Shown here one piece after another: positions 12,290-22,510 of a stretch of 64,000 bases of DNA. The translations under genes were made by a program, and so were the position numbers. Positions within the stretch are counted from its first letter, which is position 1. Every line of letters starts with the position of its first letter. The notes under the pieces are model-generated. The model saw nothing but the letters and a program-made list of their open reading frames with translations. It was not told where the DNA came from and did no database searches. Origin of the DNA: Typhlomys cinereus (lineage: Eukaryota > Chordata > Mammalia > Rodentia > Platacanthomyidae); the NCBI GenBank assembly GCA_023101885.1, contig JALPQD010000241.1:2477001-2541000 (forward strand), given 5' to 3'.

Positions 12290-13089
12290 CACAGTGAGGT
12301 TTGGGGGGGTTACCATGACTACACCACACAGCTCCCTTGCTACTTGAACATCCTGTAAAGGCCACAGCAGGGAGAGGGGGTTGGCAAACCATATGAATGA
12401 AGTCAGAAGGGGGTTCAAAATTCCCCATTTAGAGGGCTGTATTTCCTTCAATACCTCTGCCATCGGGGTACATTCTTTTCTAAGACTCCAGATGATTTTT
12501 TTTTGTCCAGAGTTGTTATTAGTCAAGTAAGATTAAAGGAGCCCTGGTGTAACGGGACAATTCTACAGACACCGGGAAATGGCTCTACGGTTTCATTGAG
12601 CTGTCATGGGTAGGGTCTCTGGGTTACAGAAATACGATGTCTTATTAAGTAGGAGGGAGGGACAGCTGTGGGTAGGTGCCCCATTCTTTTTCTGTGCTTT
12701 TAAGAGCCCACCTGCTGCATCTCCTTCAGGTCTGCCCAGGCCTCTGTGTTGGACAAAATAGCACAACCTTTTGGAAGGTAGAAGGAAGAATAATGACTGA
12801 GGGCCACCATGCCTACTCAAATCCTTGCTTTACATTCCCTTTTCTTTTCCAGAATGGGCCCCTGAGAAACCTGACCAAAAAAATTCTTGTCTTTAGCCTG
12901 TAGACAAAAATAATTTGTCTAATGTTATTCAGTTTTTTTAATTCAGTACTTTCTTTCCCCTTTTTCTCTATTGCTCCTTCTTTTCTAAACTTGACTGAGA
13001 TATCTTCTCCTAGTTTTCTTCCTATTTCAGACTTTTAATAGAAGTAAAAAAAAAAAAAAAATCCATTCAGAAAAGTACACAAGGTGTGT
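12289..13089. other. Unassigned sequence
   Basis: No supported gene. Includes an A-run at 13,046-13,061. Confidence 0.4.
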
Positions 13090-13974
13090 GTGCAGTACCC
13101 TGGCTTTCCACAAGTGGTCATCCTGAGTCCCTAGGGCTCAGATTAAGGTGGAGGATCAGCATGCCCCCCCTCCTGCTTTCCACATCTTGCCAGAATGACT
13201 ACTGTCATTATCACCAGCTTTTCATGTCTACTTTTGAATTTACCATACACGGAATTTTTCCACATGCTCCAGAGCCTCTGCAAGATGCCTCATTGTGGAG
13301 TTTGCTGCTTCTTACTACTGTACCAAATCTTTTTGGGTGAATTTGCCTCTTTATTCACTGTGTTGACCATTGTATAGTTTTTGTCCCATCCAGATTCCCT
13401 CAGTAGGACTGAAGGATAAACTCTCCCACTCTTTGGCTGAGGGGAGAATATTGGCTAACGTCTTGTTTCTTTGTTGGGAAAGGTTATCCAATGTTGGAGA
13501 TATGTGGAGACAAGATGGACTTCTTACTCAAATATGCTATTGCAGGCTCACAGCACCTTGTAAGTTAACACAGGCAAAGAGACTGCATTCTAGTCTGATC
13601 TCTCTCTCATCCTCTCTCTTTCCAATGCTGGCTTTTCCCTCCACAGGCCCCCCACCATGGTGTTGATTTTGAGCGCCCCTGAACAAACACTGCAAATTAG
13701 TGCTGCTTTGTGGGAAGCCATGGGGTTGAGTCATTTCCAACTTTTGGCTTTTTCAAGTGTTGCTCTGTGAACACTCTGGAGCAGTTCTGTTGAATAAGCA
13801 ACTACATTTTAGTGGGCTCTGCATCTCAGAGTGGAACTGCTGGGGTTTAGAATCAGCATACATTGGTTTGACAGACACTGACAAATAGGTTTTCAAAGTG
13901 GGTTGCGCTGACTGTCATCTCACCAGCATGCTGGCTGCTCCATGTCTTCACCAACATTTGATATTGCTTCTCTT
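13090..13974 (-). mobile_element. Ancient L1 (L1M type), left part
   Basis: The part from about 13,680 reads like the 3' region of an ancient L1 on the minus strand: 'gtggaactgctggggttta', 'ttttcaaagtgggttgcgc', 'cttcaccaacatttgatattg'. The stretch 13,090-13,380 is a weaker match, and 13,380-13,680 is unassigned. It stops at the left target duplication of the young L1 composite. The same element resumes beyond it, after an LTR, at about 23,216 ('tgattttaatttgcattt'), which fixes the order of insertion. Confidence 0.55.
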
Positions 13975-13989
13975 TTCATGGCAACTTTT
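13975..13989. repeat. Target-site duplication, left copy, of the L1 composite
   Basis: TTCATGGCAACTTTT, matched at 22,847-22,861 by TTCATGTCAACTTTT with one difference in 15. The size is typical of L1 target-primed insertion. Confidence 0.7.
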
Positions 13990-15391
13990 TTATTATTATT
14001 ATTTCCGCTCATACAAACTTAACAGGTACACCTGTCCCCTCCCTCCCTCCCCCTCCTTCCTGGCCCCCCTGTTCCTCCCTTCCTTCTCCCCTCCCTCCAC
14101 ATCCCCCAGTGTCCTCCCTCCCAGTAGTTCCCCCCCCCACAATCCCCAGAGCATACTTTAATGTGCATGCCAAACTCTCCTCTGGTTCCTCTTCTCCCAT
14201 GAGGTGCAAGGACCCAGGGGCATTTCCCAGAACGCTTTCCTGTGTTCCCCTTAAGCTTAGGAACACTACTGTGTCTCTCAGTCCCTAGCCTCCAAGGATC
14301 CTAGTGCCTTTAGTCCATGCTAAACTTTGTGGGGTCAATAATGTGTTGGACATTGCACAGGTCATGCAAAGTCCTATTATGATTGCTTTGGCCCTAACTT
14401 GTGTGGAGTATCTTGCATATCATTACTCCTCCCATCCTTGTGCTCTTGCAATCTTACCGCCCCCTCTTCCACAAATTTCCCTGAGCTTCAGGATGGGGAG
14501 AGATTAGGCTGCCTTAGTTACTGGTGGTTGATATAGAGTCTCTGATGTTCTGAATTATGGTTTGTAGATTTTTTTTTTTTTTTAGTTTTGCTGCTCCTGC
14601 AATGCTCTTGGCTCCATCCTGATGGGTATTGGATGTCACCCCTTGCAGTCCTTGATGGTGGTCTATTTTCTCTGCTGTAACATGGTCCCCTCTCTCATTG
14701 TTTCTGGTGGGGCCCTCCTTCCCCATCCCTCCTGTTTACCATCTTTGCAATTACGGTAGGTATTACAGAGATTTGTCTTTGAGTGTCTCTAAGTGGGTTT
14801 TGTATTAGGATCCACCTATTAGGGAGTACATATGGTGCTTAATTTTCCATGTCTGGGATACTTCACTCAATATAATTGTTTCTAATTCCATCTATTTCCT
14901 GGCAAATTGCATTAATTCATCATTTTTGATGGCGGAGTAATATTCCATTGTATAAATGTACCACATTTTCCTTATCCACTCGTCAACTGTTGGACATTTG
15001 GGTTGATTCCATGACTTTGCTATTGTAAACAGTGCTGCTGTGAATATGGTCGTGCTTGTGCTATCAAGTGAATTTTTGCTGTATGTGGGGTTATTCCCAA
15101 AAGTGGAATAGTAGGGTCATATGGCATTTCAATCTTTAACTTTCTTAAGAATCTCCAGATGGCTCGCCAGAGTGGCTATATGAGCCTGCATTCCCACCAG
15201 CAATGTAGGAGAGTTCCTCTCTCTCCACATCCTCTCCAGCATTTGTTGCTGTTTGTATTGGGGATTTTTGCCATCCTGACCAGGGTGAGATGATATCTCA
15301 GGGAAGTTTTGATTTGCATTTCCCTGATGGCTAAGGAAATGGAGCATTTTTTCAGATATTTGTTAGACATTTTAATTTCATCCCTGGTAAA
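13990..15391 (-). pseudogene. L1 ORF2 3' end plus spliced 3' UTR, 5'-truncated copy
   Basis: Homologous to 15,437-17,081, including the purine-rich 3' UTR (pyrimidine-rich here at about 14,035-14,150), the ORF2 C-terminal region at about 14,820-15,060, and the segment up to 'CATCCCTGGTAAA'. It lacks exactly the 235-bp segment present at 16,048-16,282, and also the 44-bp duplication of the other copy. Homology stops near 15,391. It is followed by 30 bp of non-L1-like sequence and the A-tract of the other copy. No intact frame remains. Confidence 0.8.
14642..14643 (-). other. Splice junction scar in the L1 3' UTR
   Basis: On the minus strand the sequence reads GGACTGCAA|GGGGTGACA. The unspliced copy has GGACTGCAA followed by GTAAGC...CAG and then GGGGTGACA. 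The join is base-exact for removal of a GT-AG intron. Confidence 0.8.
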
Positions 15392-15436
15392 GAAAGTTTC
15401 TTTTTTTTTCTCCCTGTATTCTTTTTTTTTTTTTTT
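15392..15436 (-). other. Linker and internal A-tract between the two L1 units
   Basis: 15,422-15,436 is a run of 15 T (A on the L1 sense strand), directly next to the 3' UTR of the larger unit, so it is that unit's poly(A). 15,392-15,421 is a pyrimidine-rich linker with no clear match to L1. Neither end of it carries a target duplication of its own. Confidence 0.6.
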
Positions 15437-16449
15437 AACATTTTTTATTATTATTCAAACCTAATAGGTACACCGGTTCCCTCCCTCCCTCCTCCTTTCC
15501 CCAACCCTCTGCTCCCCCTCCCCTCACTCTTCTCTCCCTATCCCCCGGTGCCTCCACCCCAATCCCCAGAGAAACCTTTAATGTGCATGCCTGACTCTCC
15601 TCTGTACCCTCCTCTCCCATGACTTACAAGGCATTTCCCTGAACCCTTTCCTGTGTTCCTTAAGCATAGGAACACTACTGAGGCTGTCAATCCCTTGCCT
15701 CCAAGGATCTTGGTGCCTTTAGCAAATGCTAGACTTTGTGGGGTCAACAGTGTGTTGGACATTGTGCAGGGCATGCAAAGTCCAATTATGATTGCTTCGG
15801 CACTAACTTGTGTGGAGTATCTTGCAAATCATTGCTCCTCCCATCCTTTTGCTCTTACAATCTTACCGCCCCCTCTTCCGCGAATTTCCCTGAGCTTCAG
15901 GATGGGGAGAGATTAGGCTGGCCTAGTTCTAGGTGGTTGATATAGAGTCTCTGAAGTTCGGGATTATGGTTTGTTGATTTTCTTTTGCGGTTTTGCTGCT
16001 CCTGCAATGCCTTTCACTCCATCCTGATGGGTATTGTATGTCACCCCCTGGCCAGAGATAAAAAGCTGTTAAACTAGAGTCTTGTTATAAGAGTATATTC
16101 AAAGGTAGATGTAATAAAAGTGGGAAACCGTGGTGAGGGAGGGGTCAATCACCCATTTGCAAAATGGTTACTTATTATCTGCCAGACTATATGGCCTCCC
16201 CTTCTGGTGAGATCATACCCCCTCAGTTGTAAATGATCAGGAATGAAAGTCTGTGAACTTAACCAGATGTCTCATTGCTTACTTGCAGTCCTTGATGGAG
16301 GCCTATTTTCTCTGCTATGACATGGTCCCCTCTCTCCTTGTGTCTGGTGTGGCCCTCAAACCTCATCCCTCCTGTTCATAATCCTTGAAATTACTGTATT
16401 ACAGAGATTTATTGTCGAGGGTCTCTAGGTGGGCTGGGTGAGTTTGATA
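15437..16449 (-). other. L1 3' UTR with retained intron
   Basis: Lies between the ORF2 stop (about 16,450) and the A-tract. The sense strand is G-rich near 15,480-15,560, as in other L1 3' UTRs. It contains the 235-bp GT-AG segment, whose 5' splice site is about 168 nt beyond the ORF2 stop. Confidence 0.75.
16048..16282 (-). other. Putative L1 3' UTR intron, retained copy
   Basis: On the minus strand it starts GTAAGC at 16,282 and ends with a pyrimidine-rich CTTTTTATCTCT stretch then GGCCAG at 16,048. A TTTAAC just upstream could act as a branch site. The segment is absent at the exact boundaries in the copy at 13,990-15,391. It is present in the older copy at 33,348-33,587, where the donor is GTAAGT. 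That makes presence ancestral and absence derived. Confidence 0.75.
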
Positions 16450-17340
16450 CTAGGAGCCACCTATTGAGGAGCACATACGGCGCTTAATTTTCTGTGTCTG
16501 GGATACTTCACTTAATATAATTGTTTCTAATAACATCCATTTCCCGGCAAATTCCAGCAATTCATCATTTTTGATGGCTGAGTAGTACTCCATTGTATAG
16601 ATGTACCACAGTTTCCTTATCCACTCGTCAACTGTTGGACATTTGGGTTGATTCCATGACTTTGCTATTGTAAACAGTGCTGCTATGAACATGGTCGCAC
16701 TTGTGCTATTGAGGTGAACCTCTGCTGCATGGGGGGTTATTCCCAAAAGTGGAATCGCAGGGTCCTATGGCATTTCAATCTTTAATTTCTTTAAGCATCT
16801 CCAGACGGCTCGCCAGAGTGGCTGTATGAGCCTGCATTCCCAACAGCAATGTAGGAGAGTTCCCCTCTCTCCACATCCTCTCCAGCATTTGCTGTTGTTT
16901 GTATTCCCCTCTCTCCACATCCTCTCCAGCATTTGCTGTTGTTTGTATTGTGGATTTTTGCCATCCTGACCGGGGTGAGATGATATCTCAGGGAAGTTTT
17001 GATTTGCATTTCCCTGATGGCTAAAGAAGTGGAGATTTTTTTCAGATATTTGTTAGACATTTTAATTTCATCCCTGGTAAAATTTCTTTTAAGTTCCAGG
17101 GCCCATTTTTTAATTTTGCCATTAGTTTCCTTGGTGTTTAGTTTTCCAAATTCTATGTGTACTCTGGATAATAGAGCTCTATCAGATATGTGGTTAGTGA
17201 AGATTTTCTCTCATTCTGGGGGTTGCCTTTTTGCTCGAGTTACAATCTCTTTATCTGAACAGAAGCTCTTTAATTTCACAAGATCCCATCTGTTGAATGT
17301 TGGTTGTAGTGACTGTACTATTGGATGTCTCTTTAGGAAA
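16450..17340 (-). pseudogene. L1 ORF2 C-terminal region, broken
   Basis: The frame at 16,450-16,746 carries the L1 ORF2 end with WNQPKC, DEWIRKLWYIYTMEYYSAIK and SEVSQTQK, and stops at about 16,450. Upstream the frame is disrupted, among other things by a 44-bp exact tandem duplication (16,861-16,904 and 16,905-16,948), which is not a multiple of three. The other copy at 13,990-15,391 lacks this duplication. Confidence 0.85.
16861..16948. repeat. 44-bp exact tandem duplication in L1 ORF2
   Basis: Two identical 44-bp units starting TCCCCTCTCTCC, head to tail. The homologous site near 15,205-15,260 has one unit. It shifts the ORF2 frame. Confidence 0.9.
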
Positions 17341-19506
17341 TGTTGACCTAGCCCAATCAGCTCGAGGGAGTTCCCTACCCTTTCAACTATGGTTTTTATA
17401 GTCTTTGGCCTTATATCGAGGTCCTTGATCCATTGTAATTAAGTCTTGTACATGGTGACAAGTATGGGTCTAGCTTTAATTTACTGCATGTGGAGATCCA
17501 GTTTTGCCAGCACCATTTGTTGAAGATACTGTTCTTTTTCTATTGGATTCTTTGGGCCCCTTTGTCAAAGATCAAATGGTTGTATTTGTGTGGGCTTATA
17601 TCTGGGTCTTCAACCCTTATCCATTGATCTGTGTGTCTATTTTGGAGCCAGTACCAGGCTGTTTTTATAACTATGGATTTGTAGTATAGACTAAGGTTTG
17701 GTATGGTGTTACCTCAGCAGTGTTTTTGTTACTCAGATTCTTTTTCTCTCCTGGGTCTTTTGTGCCTCTATGTGAATTTTGAGATTGTTTGGTCAACTTC
17801 TTTAAAGAATTGCTTTGGGATTTTAATTGGCATAGCATTGAATCTGTATATTGCCTTTGGTAGGATGGTTATTTTTATGATATTGATTCTGCCAATCCAG
17901 GAACATTGGGAGGTCTTTCCACCTTCTGGTGTCTTCTGCTATTTCTTTCTTTAGGGTTTTAAAGTTTTCATTATAAAAATCTCTTACTTCTTTGGTTAGG
18001 TTCATACCAAGGTATTTCATTTTTTTAGGGGATTGTTTCTCTTAGGGCTTTTTCACTTCTTTCATTCTGGGCATATAGGAAGACCACTGATTTTTGCACA
18101 TTTATTTTGTATCCTGCCACCCTGCTGAACTTCTGTATTAGTTCTAGGAGCTTCCTGGTGGAGTTTTTGGGATCCCTCAGGTATAAGATCATGTCATCTG
18201 CAAATAGGGATAGCTTGACTTCTTCCTTGCCGATTTGAATCCCTTTTATGTCCCTTTCTTGTCTTATGGCTTCAGCTAAGACTTCAAGTACAATATTGAA
18301 TAGAAGCGGTGAGAGTGGGCAGCCTTGTCTAGTTCCTGATCGAAGTGGCAATGCTTCCAATTGTTCCCCATTGAGCATAATCCTTGCTGTGGGCTTGTTT
18401 TATACAACTTTTATAATATTGATAAACGTTCCTTCCATTTGAACCTTCTCTAGGTTTTTGATCATAAAGGGCTGTTGGATCTTGTCAAAAGCTTTTTTTG
18501 CATCTATCGAGAGTATCATGTGGTCTTGATCTTTGGACTGGTTTATATGGTGAATTACATTTATTGATTTGCATATGTTGAACCAATCTTGTGTGCCTGG
18601 GATACAGCCTATTTGATTTCCATGGATGATCTTTTTGATATGTTTTTGAATCCGATTTGCTAAGACTTTGTTGAGAATCTTTGCATCTGTGTTCATCAGA
18701 GAGATTGGCCTATAGTTTTCTTTTTTAAGTGTATCTTTATTAGGTTTTTGGATTAATACGATATTTGCTTCATAGAAGGCATTTGGTAGTGTTCCTTCCT
18801 TTGCTATTTGATGGAACAGTTTAAGGAGTATTGGTGTTATCAGCTCCTTCAATGTCTGGTAGAACTCTGTGCTGAATTCATTTAGTGCAGGACATTTTTT
18901 GGTGGGAAGATTCGAGATTACTTCCTCGATTTTCTCATATGTTATAGGACTATTTAAATAATTCACAACTTCCTGATTCAATTTAGGTGAATTGTGTTTA
19001 CTTAGGAATTCATCCATCTCTTTTTTGTTGTCAAATTTCACAAAGTATAAGTTTTTGAAATATGAGGTTATAATTCTCTGGATTTCTTGGGTATCAGTAC
19101 TGATAACTCCATTTTCATTTCTAATTTTGTTAATTTGGGCTTTCTCTCTCTTGCTTTTGGTTAATTTAGCTAAGGGTGTATCAATCTTATTGATTTTTTC
19201 AAAAAACCACCTTTTTGACTGGTTGATTTTCTGTATCGTTTTCCTAATCTTGATTTCGGATATTTCTCCCCTTATTTTGCTAATGTCCTCTCTTCTACTG
19301 CTTTTGGGATTGGAATGCTCTAGTGTCTCTAAAGCTTTAAGCTGCATTGTTAAGTTGTTTATTTCTGATGTTTCCATTTTTTTGATGTAGCCATTAAGAG
19401 CTATGAACTTTGTCCCAGAGATTTTGGTAAGTTGTATTTTCATTATTGTTCACTTTCAGGAAATCTTGAATTTCCTTTTTAATTTCTTCCTGAATCCAAT
19501 TCTCCT
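17341..19506 (-). pseudogene. L1 ORF2 reverse transcriptase region, broken
   Basis: Minus frames at 18,400-19,443 (347 codons), 18,025-18,378 and 17,823-18,020 form one L1 reverse transcriptase. Visible motifs include [19 protein letters not shown] (motif A), [13 protein letters not shown] (motif B) and FADDM (motif C catalytic pair). Frame arithmetic shows the first two frames are in phase and separated by a stop (TAA) where related L1s have Tyr. Near 18,022 a small deletion shifts frame before KYLGMNL. The protein would copy L1 RNA at a nicked target. This copy cannot make full ORF2. Confidence 0.93.
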
Positions 19507-20058
19507 TCAGATCATAGTGTTAAGTTTCCAGGAGTTAGTGTATTTTCTTTTGCTTGTTGTGTTGTGGATATCAAGCTTTAGGCCGTGGTGGTATGATAAG
19601 GTACAGGCTAGAATTTCAACTTTCCTGTATATGTGGAGATTCGTTTTGTGGCCCAATATGTGATCTATTTTGTAGAAAGTTCCATGTGCTTCTTCAATGT
19701 CTGGTAGTTTGGTAGAGATCTGTAAGGTCCATTTCAGTAAGGGTTTGATTAATCTCCAAATCATCTCTAAGTTTTTTTCTGTTGATCTATCCCATGTTGA
19801 GAGGGCGGTATTGAAATCCCCAAAAATTATCGTTTTGGGATTGATTTCTCGCTTTAGATGTTGTAGCGTTTGCTTAATGAATATTGGGGGGGCCGTATTG
19901 GGTGCATATATATTCAGTATTGTGAAGTCTTCCTGGTGAATTGTACCTGTGACTAAAATGTAGTATCCATCTGTGTGTCTTATGATTTTCTTTGGTTTGA
20001 AGTCCACTTTGTCCGACAGCATAATGGCTACCCCTGGTTGTTTTCTGCTTCCATTAGC
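19507..20058 (-). pseudogene. L1 ORF2 endonuclease, C-terminal part
   Basis: The minus frame 19,507-20,022 has the apurinic-type endonuclease motifs GDFN (catalytic Asp and Asn) and KIDHILG. The final SDH motif reads SYH, so the Asp that pairs with the catalytic His is replaced by Tyr. A stop follows at NTMI, before ENWIQEEIKKEIQDF. The N-terminal part lies beyond the SINE. Confidence 0.88.
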
Positions 20059-20071
20059 TTGCAGAATTTTT
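20059..20071. repeat. SINE copy 2 target-site duplication, left
   Basis: TTGCAGAATTTTT, repeated exactly at 20,379-20,391. Confidence 0.9.
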
Positions 20072-20378
20072 AAAAAAATTTTTTTTATTATTATTTATTC
20101 AACTGTGCGCATGTGCGCGCGCATGTGTGTGTGTGTGTGTGTGTGTCTGTGTGTGTGTGTGTGTGTGTATGTGTAGAACCACGGACGAATTCGTGAACCA
20201 CCATGGACGCCTCCACCTCCTTCTGCCCCGGGATTCACAGGCTCTGCCCTACCAGGACCAGAGGCGCAGGCCGCCCCCGCTTCTGCCTGGCGTGTATATG
20301 TGGGATCTGGGATCCGAACTCAGCACCTTCCGCCTGCAAGGTGGAGGCTTGACCCCTGAGCCACCTCTCCAGCCCAGT
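20072..20378 (-). mobile_element. CA-bearing tRNA-derived SINE, copy 2, inside L1 ORF2
   Basis: Complete copy with a 13-bp exact duplication. The CA/TG tract at about 20,105-20,173 includes GCGC runs and is alternating purine-pyrimidine. It shares with copy 5 a body deletion around CTTGTTTACT and a GGGATCTGGGATCC block, so the two look like one subfamily. It splits the endonuclease between GWSKILQ and the segment before SDKVDFK. Confidence 0.93.
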
Positions 20379-20391
20379 TTGCAGAATTTTT

Positions 20392-20560
20392 GACCAGCCT
20401 TTTATTTTTAGGATGTGCCTATCTTTTGTGGTGAGATGGGTTTCCTGCAGGCAGCAGATTGTTGGGTTGTGATTCTTTAATTCAAGTTTGTAATCTGTGT
20501 CTCTTGATTGGTGAGTTAATTCCATTAACATTTAATGTTATAATAGAGAAATTATTTTTA
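20392..20560 (-). pseudogene. L1 ORF2 endonuclease, N-terminal part
   Basis: The minus frame reads CCLQETHL (catalytic Glu of the endonuclease) followed by HILKIKGWSK, then runs into the SINE. It joins the 19,507-20,058 segment once the insertion and one duplication are discounted. The ORF2 start is near 20,525-20,560 and not well defined. Confidence 0.8.
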
Positions 20561-20613
20561 ATTCCGGACATTTATTATGTTTAGTGGCTTTTGTAAATGT
20601 ATTGGTTCGCTTT

Positions 20614-20970
20614 TTAGGTTTTGGTGGTATTATACTTCCCTTCTGTTCTCCTGGATATGCTTTTTTTTTTTTCTTCAAGCTTGAGTATCATTTCTAGCAT
20701 TTTTCGATGGCCTGGTTTGGTGGACATGTATCCCTTTAAGTTGTCTTTGTGTTGGAAAATTTTTCTTTCTCCCTCGATCATGATGGATAGTTTTGCAGGG
20801 TGTATCAGCCTGAGTTGACATTTTTGCTCATTCAATACTTGAAGTACGTCTGTCCAAGCTCTTCTTGCTTTTACTGTTTCCATTGAGAAGTTGTTTTTTA
20901 TTTTAATAGGTTTACCTTTAAAAGTGACTTGTTTTTTTTTTTTTTCCTTGAAGCTCTCAGCACCATTTTT
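20614..20970 (-). pseudogene. L1 ORF1 C-terminal domain
   Basis: The minus frame 20,614-20,883 reads KARRAWTDVLQ, IHPAKLSI and GERKIFQHKDNLKGY, the usual L1 ORF1 C-terminal RNA-binding domain. Upstream at about 20,930-20,970 a T-run (A on sense) breaks the frame from the RRM-like part. Confidence 0.85.
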
Positions 20971-21638
20971 TTATCTTGAATGTGGAGTGTTTTAACTATT
21001 ATTTGCTGTGACGAGTGTCTATTTTGATCATATCTGTTTGGGGTGCGGAATGCCTCTTGTATATGGATGGGCCTCTCTTTTTTTAGATGAGGTAAGTTTT
21101 CCTTGATGATTATTTGAAAAATTTACTCAGGTGTGGTATTTTGAGATTCTTGCTCTGGTATTCCATGAATACAAATGTTAGGCTTCTTCAGGGTGTCCCA
21201 TAACTCTTGAATGTTTCTCTCAAGTATCTTTTTGGCTTTAACAACCTTTTCCATTGAGCTGGTTAATACTCCCACTTTGTCTTCAAGGTCTGAAATTCTG
21301 TTTTCTGCTTCTTTAGTTCTGCTGATAAGACTCTCTGTTGAGTTCTGGGTTGAAGATAACTTGTCTTTTAGTTCAGTTTTGAACTCTGCTTGAGTCTGTT
21401 TTAACTGCTCTATGCCTTTTTTTGTTTCTTGAACTGTTTTTCTCAATTCCTCCAAGTGTTTGTTGTTTTCCTCTTCAAAGTGATTGATGCGGTTATTTAA
21501 TTCCTTCCAGATTTTCTCTTTCATAGTATTTAACATGGTAATGATCATGTTTTGAAAGTCATTATCCTGGGTCAGGCTTTCTTGGCCATTTTCCGTGGGT
21601 TTGTTCTGGTTGGAGTTTATCATTATGGGGTTAATTCC
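20971..21638 (-). pseudogene. L1 ORF1 N-terminal and coiled-coil region, copy A
   Basis: The minus frame 21,123-21,701 encodes a Glu/Lys-rich coiled coil (LEELRKTVQETKKGIEQ, ISDLEDKVG) and then the start of the RRM (NICIHGIPE). ORF1 protein forms trimers that coat L1 RNA. The same section recurs at 21,706-22,372. At its sense-5' side it is joined directly to a promoter-monomer fragment at 21,639-21,705. Confidence 0.88.
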
Positions 21639-21705
21639 TGGGTCGCGGTGAGTCCTGGCTGAACTGCATGTCCCGGGGGCGGCCAAGTGGGGAAAAGGCA
21701 TTTCT
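21639..21705 (-). other. L1 5' UTR monomer fragment between the ORF1 copies
   Basis: GC-rich sequence (gtgagtcctggctgaactg..., ggccaagtgggg) resembling 22,586-22,636 of the 5' UTR monomers. It sits between the two ORF1 copies and marks the duplication joint. Confidence 0.6.
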
Positions 21706-22372
21706 TTATCTTGAATGTGGAGTGTTTTAACTATTATTTGCCGTGGTGAGTTTCTATTTTTGTCAAATCTGTTTGGGGTGCAGAATGCCTCTTGTATATG
21801 GATGGGCCTCTATTTTTTTAGATGAGGAAAGTTTTCCTTGACTGATAGTTTAAAAAATTTCCTCAGGTGTGGTATTTTGGGATTCTTGCTCTGGTATTCC
21901 ATGAATACGCATGTTAGTCTTCTTCAGGGTGTCCCATAACTCTTGAATATTTCTCTCGAGTATCTTTTTGGCTTTAACAACCTTTTCCATTGAGCTGGTT
22001 AATACTCCCACTTTGTCTTCAAGGTCTGAAATTCTATTTTCTATTTCATTAGCTGCTGATAAGACTCTCTATTGAGTTCTGGGTTGAAGATTGCTTGTCT
22101 TTTAGTTCAGTTTTAAACTCTGCCTGAGACTGTTTCAACTGCTCTATACCTATTTTTGTTTCTTGAACTGTTTTTCTCAACTCCTCCAAGTGCCTGTTGT
22201 GTTCCTCTTCAAAGCAATTGATGCAGTTATATAATTCCTCCTGGATTTCCTCTTTCATAGTATTTAACATGGTAATAATGATCATGTTTTGAAAGTCCTT
22301 ATCCTGGGTCAGGCTTTCTTGACTATTTTCCATAGGTTTGTTCTGGTTGGAGTCTATGGGATTAATTCTTTC
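21706..22372 (-). pseudogene. L1 ORF1 N-terminal and coiled-coil region, copy B
   Basis: Second copy of 20,971-21,638, offset about 735 bp, with point differences and small indels. The minus frame 22,049-22,408 again shows LEELRKTVQETKIGIEQ. On the sense strand it comes first, then the monomer fragment, then copy A. It therefore cannot run into a complete ORF1. Confidence 0.85.
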
Positions 22373-22510
22373 AGTGGGAGATTTGTTTTGCTTCTCGTGG
22401 ATTTGCACTTTGACTTGGGCATTGTTTTAATTCTTAAGACCTTCTGTCAATTTCTGTGCTTTTTTCACTGAACTGAATGAATTATTTGGCCTGGAGCAGC
22501 TCCTGCTCCA

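Noticed and set aside
14642..14643. Ordinary deletion instead of splicing
   Set aside because: The gap is base-exact at GT and AG with a pyrimidine tract, and an older copy keeps the segment. A chance deletion cannot be excluded without more copies.
16861..16948. CRISPR-like direct repeats
   Set aside because: Just two adjacent units with no spacer, inside an L1 of a mammalian genome.
13990..17081. Two independent L1 insertions side by side
   Set aside because: No target duplication was found at the inner joint, while one pair brackets both units. Not fully excluded.
18400..19443. 347-codon minus open frame as a host gene
   Set aside because: Carries L1 reverse transcriptase motifs and lies in order within an L1 element.
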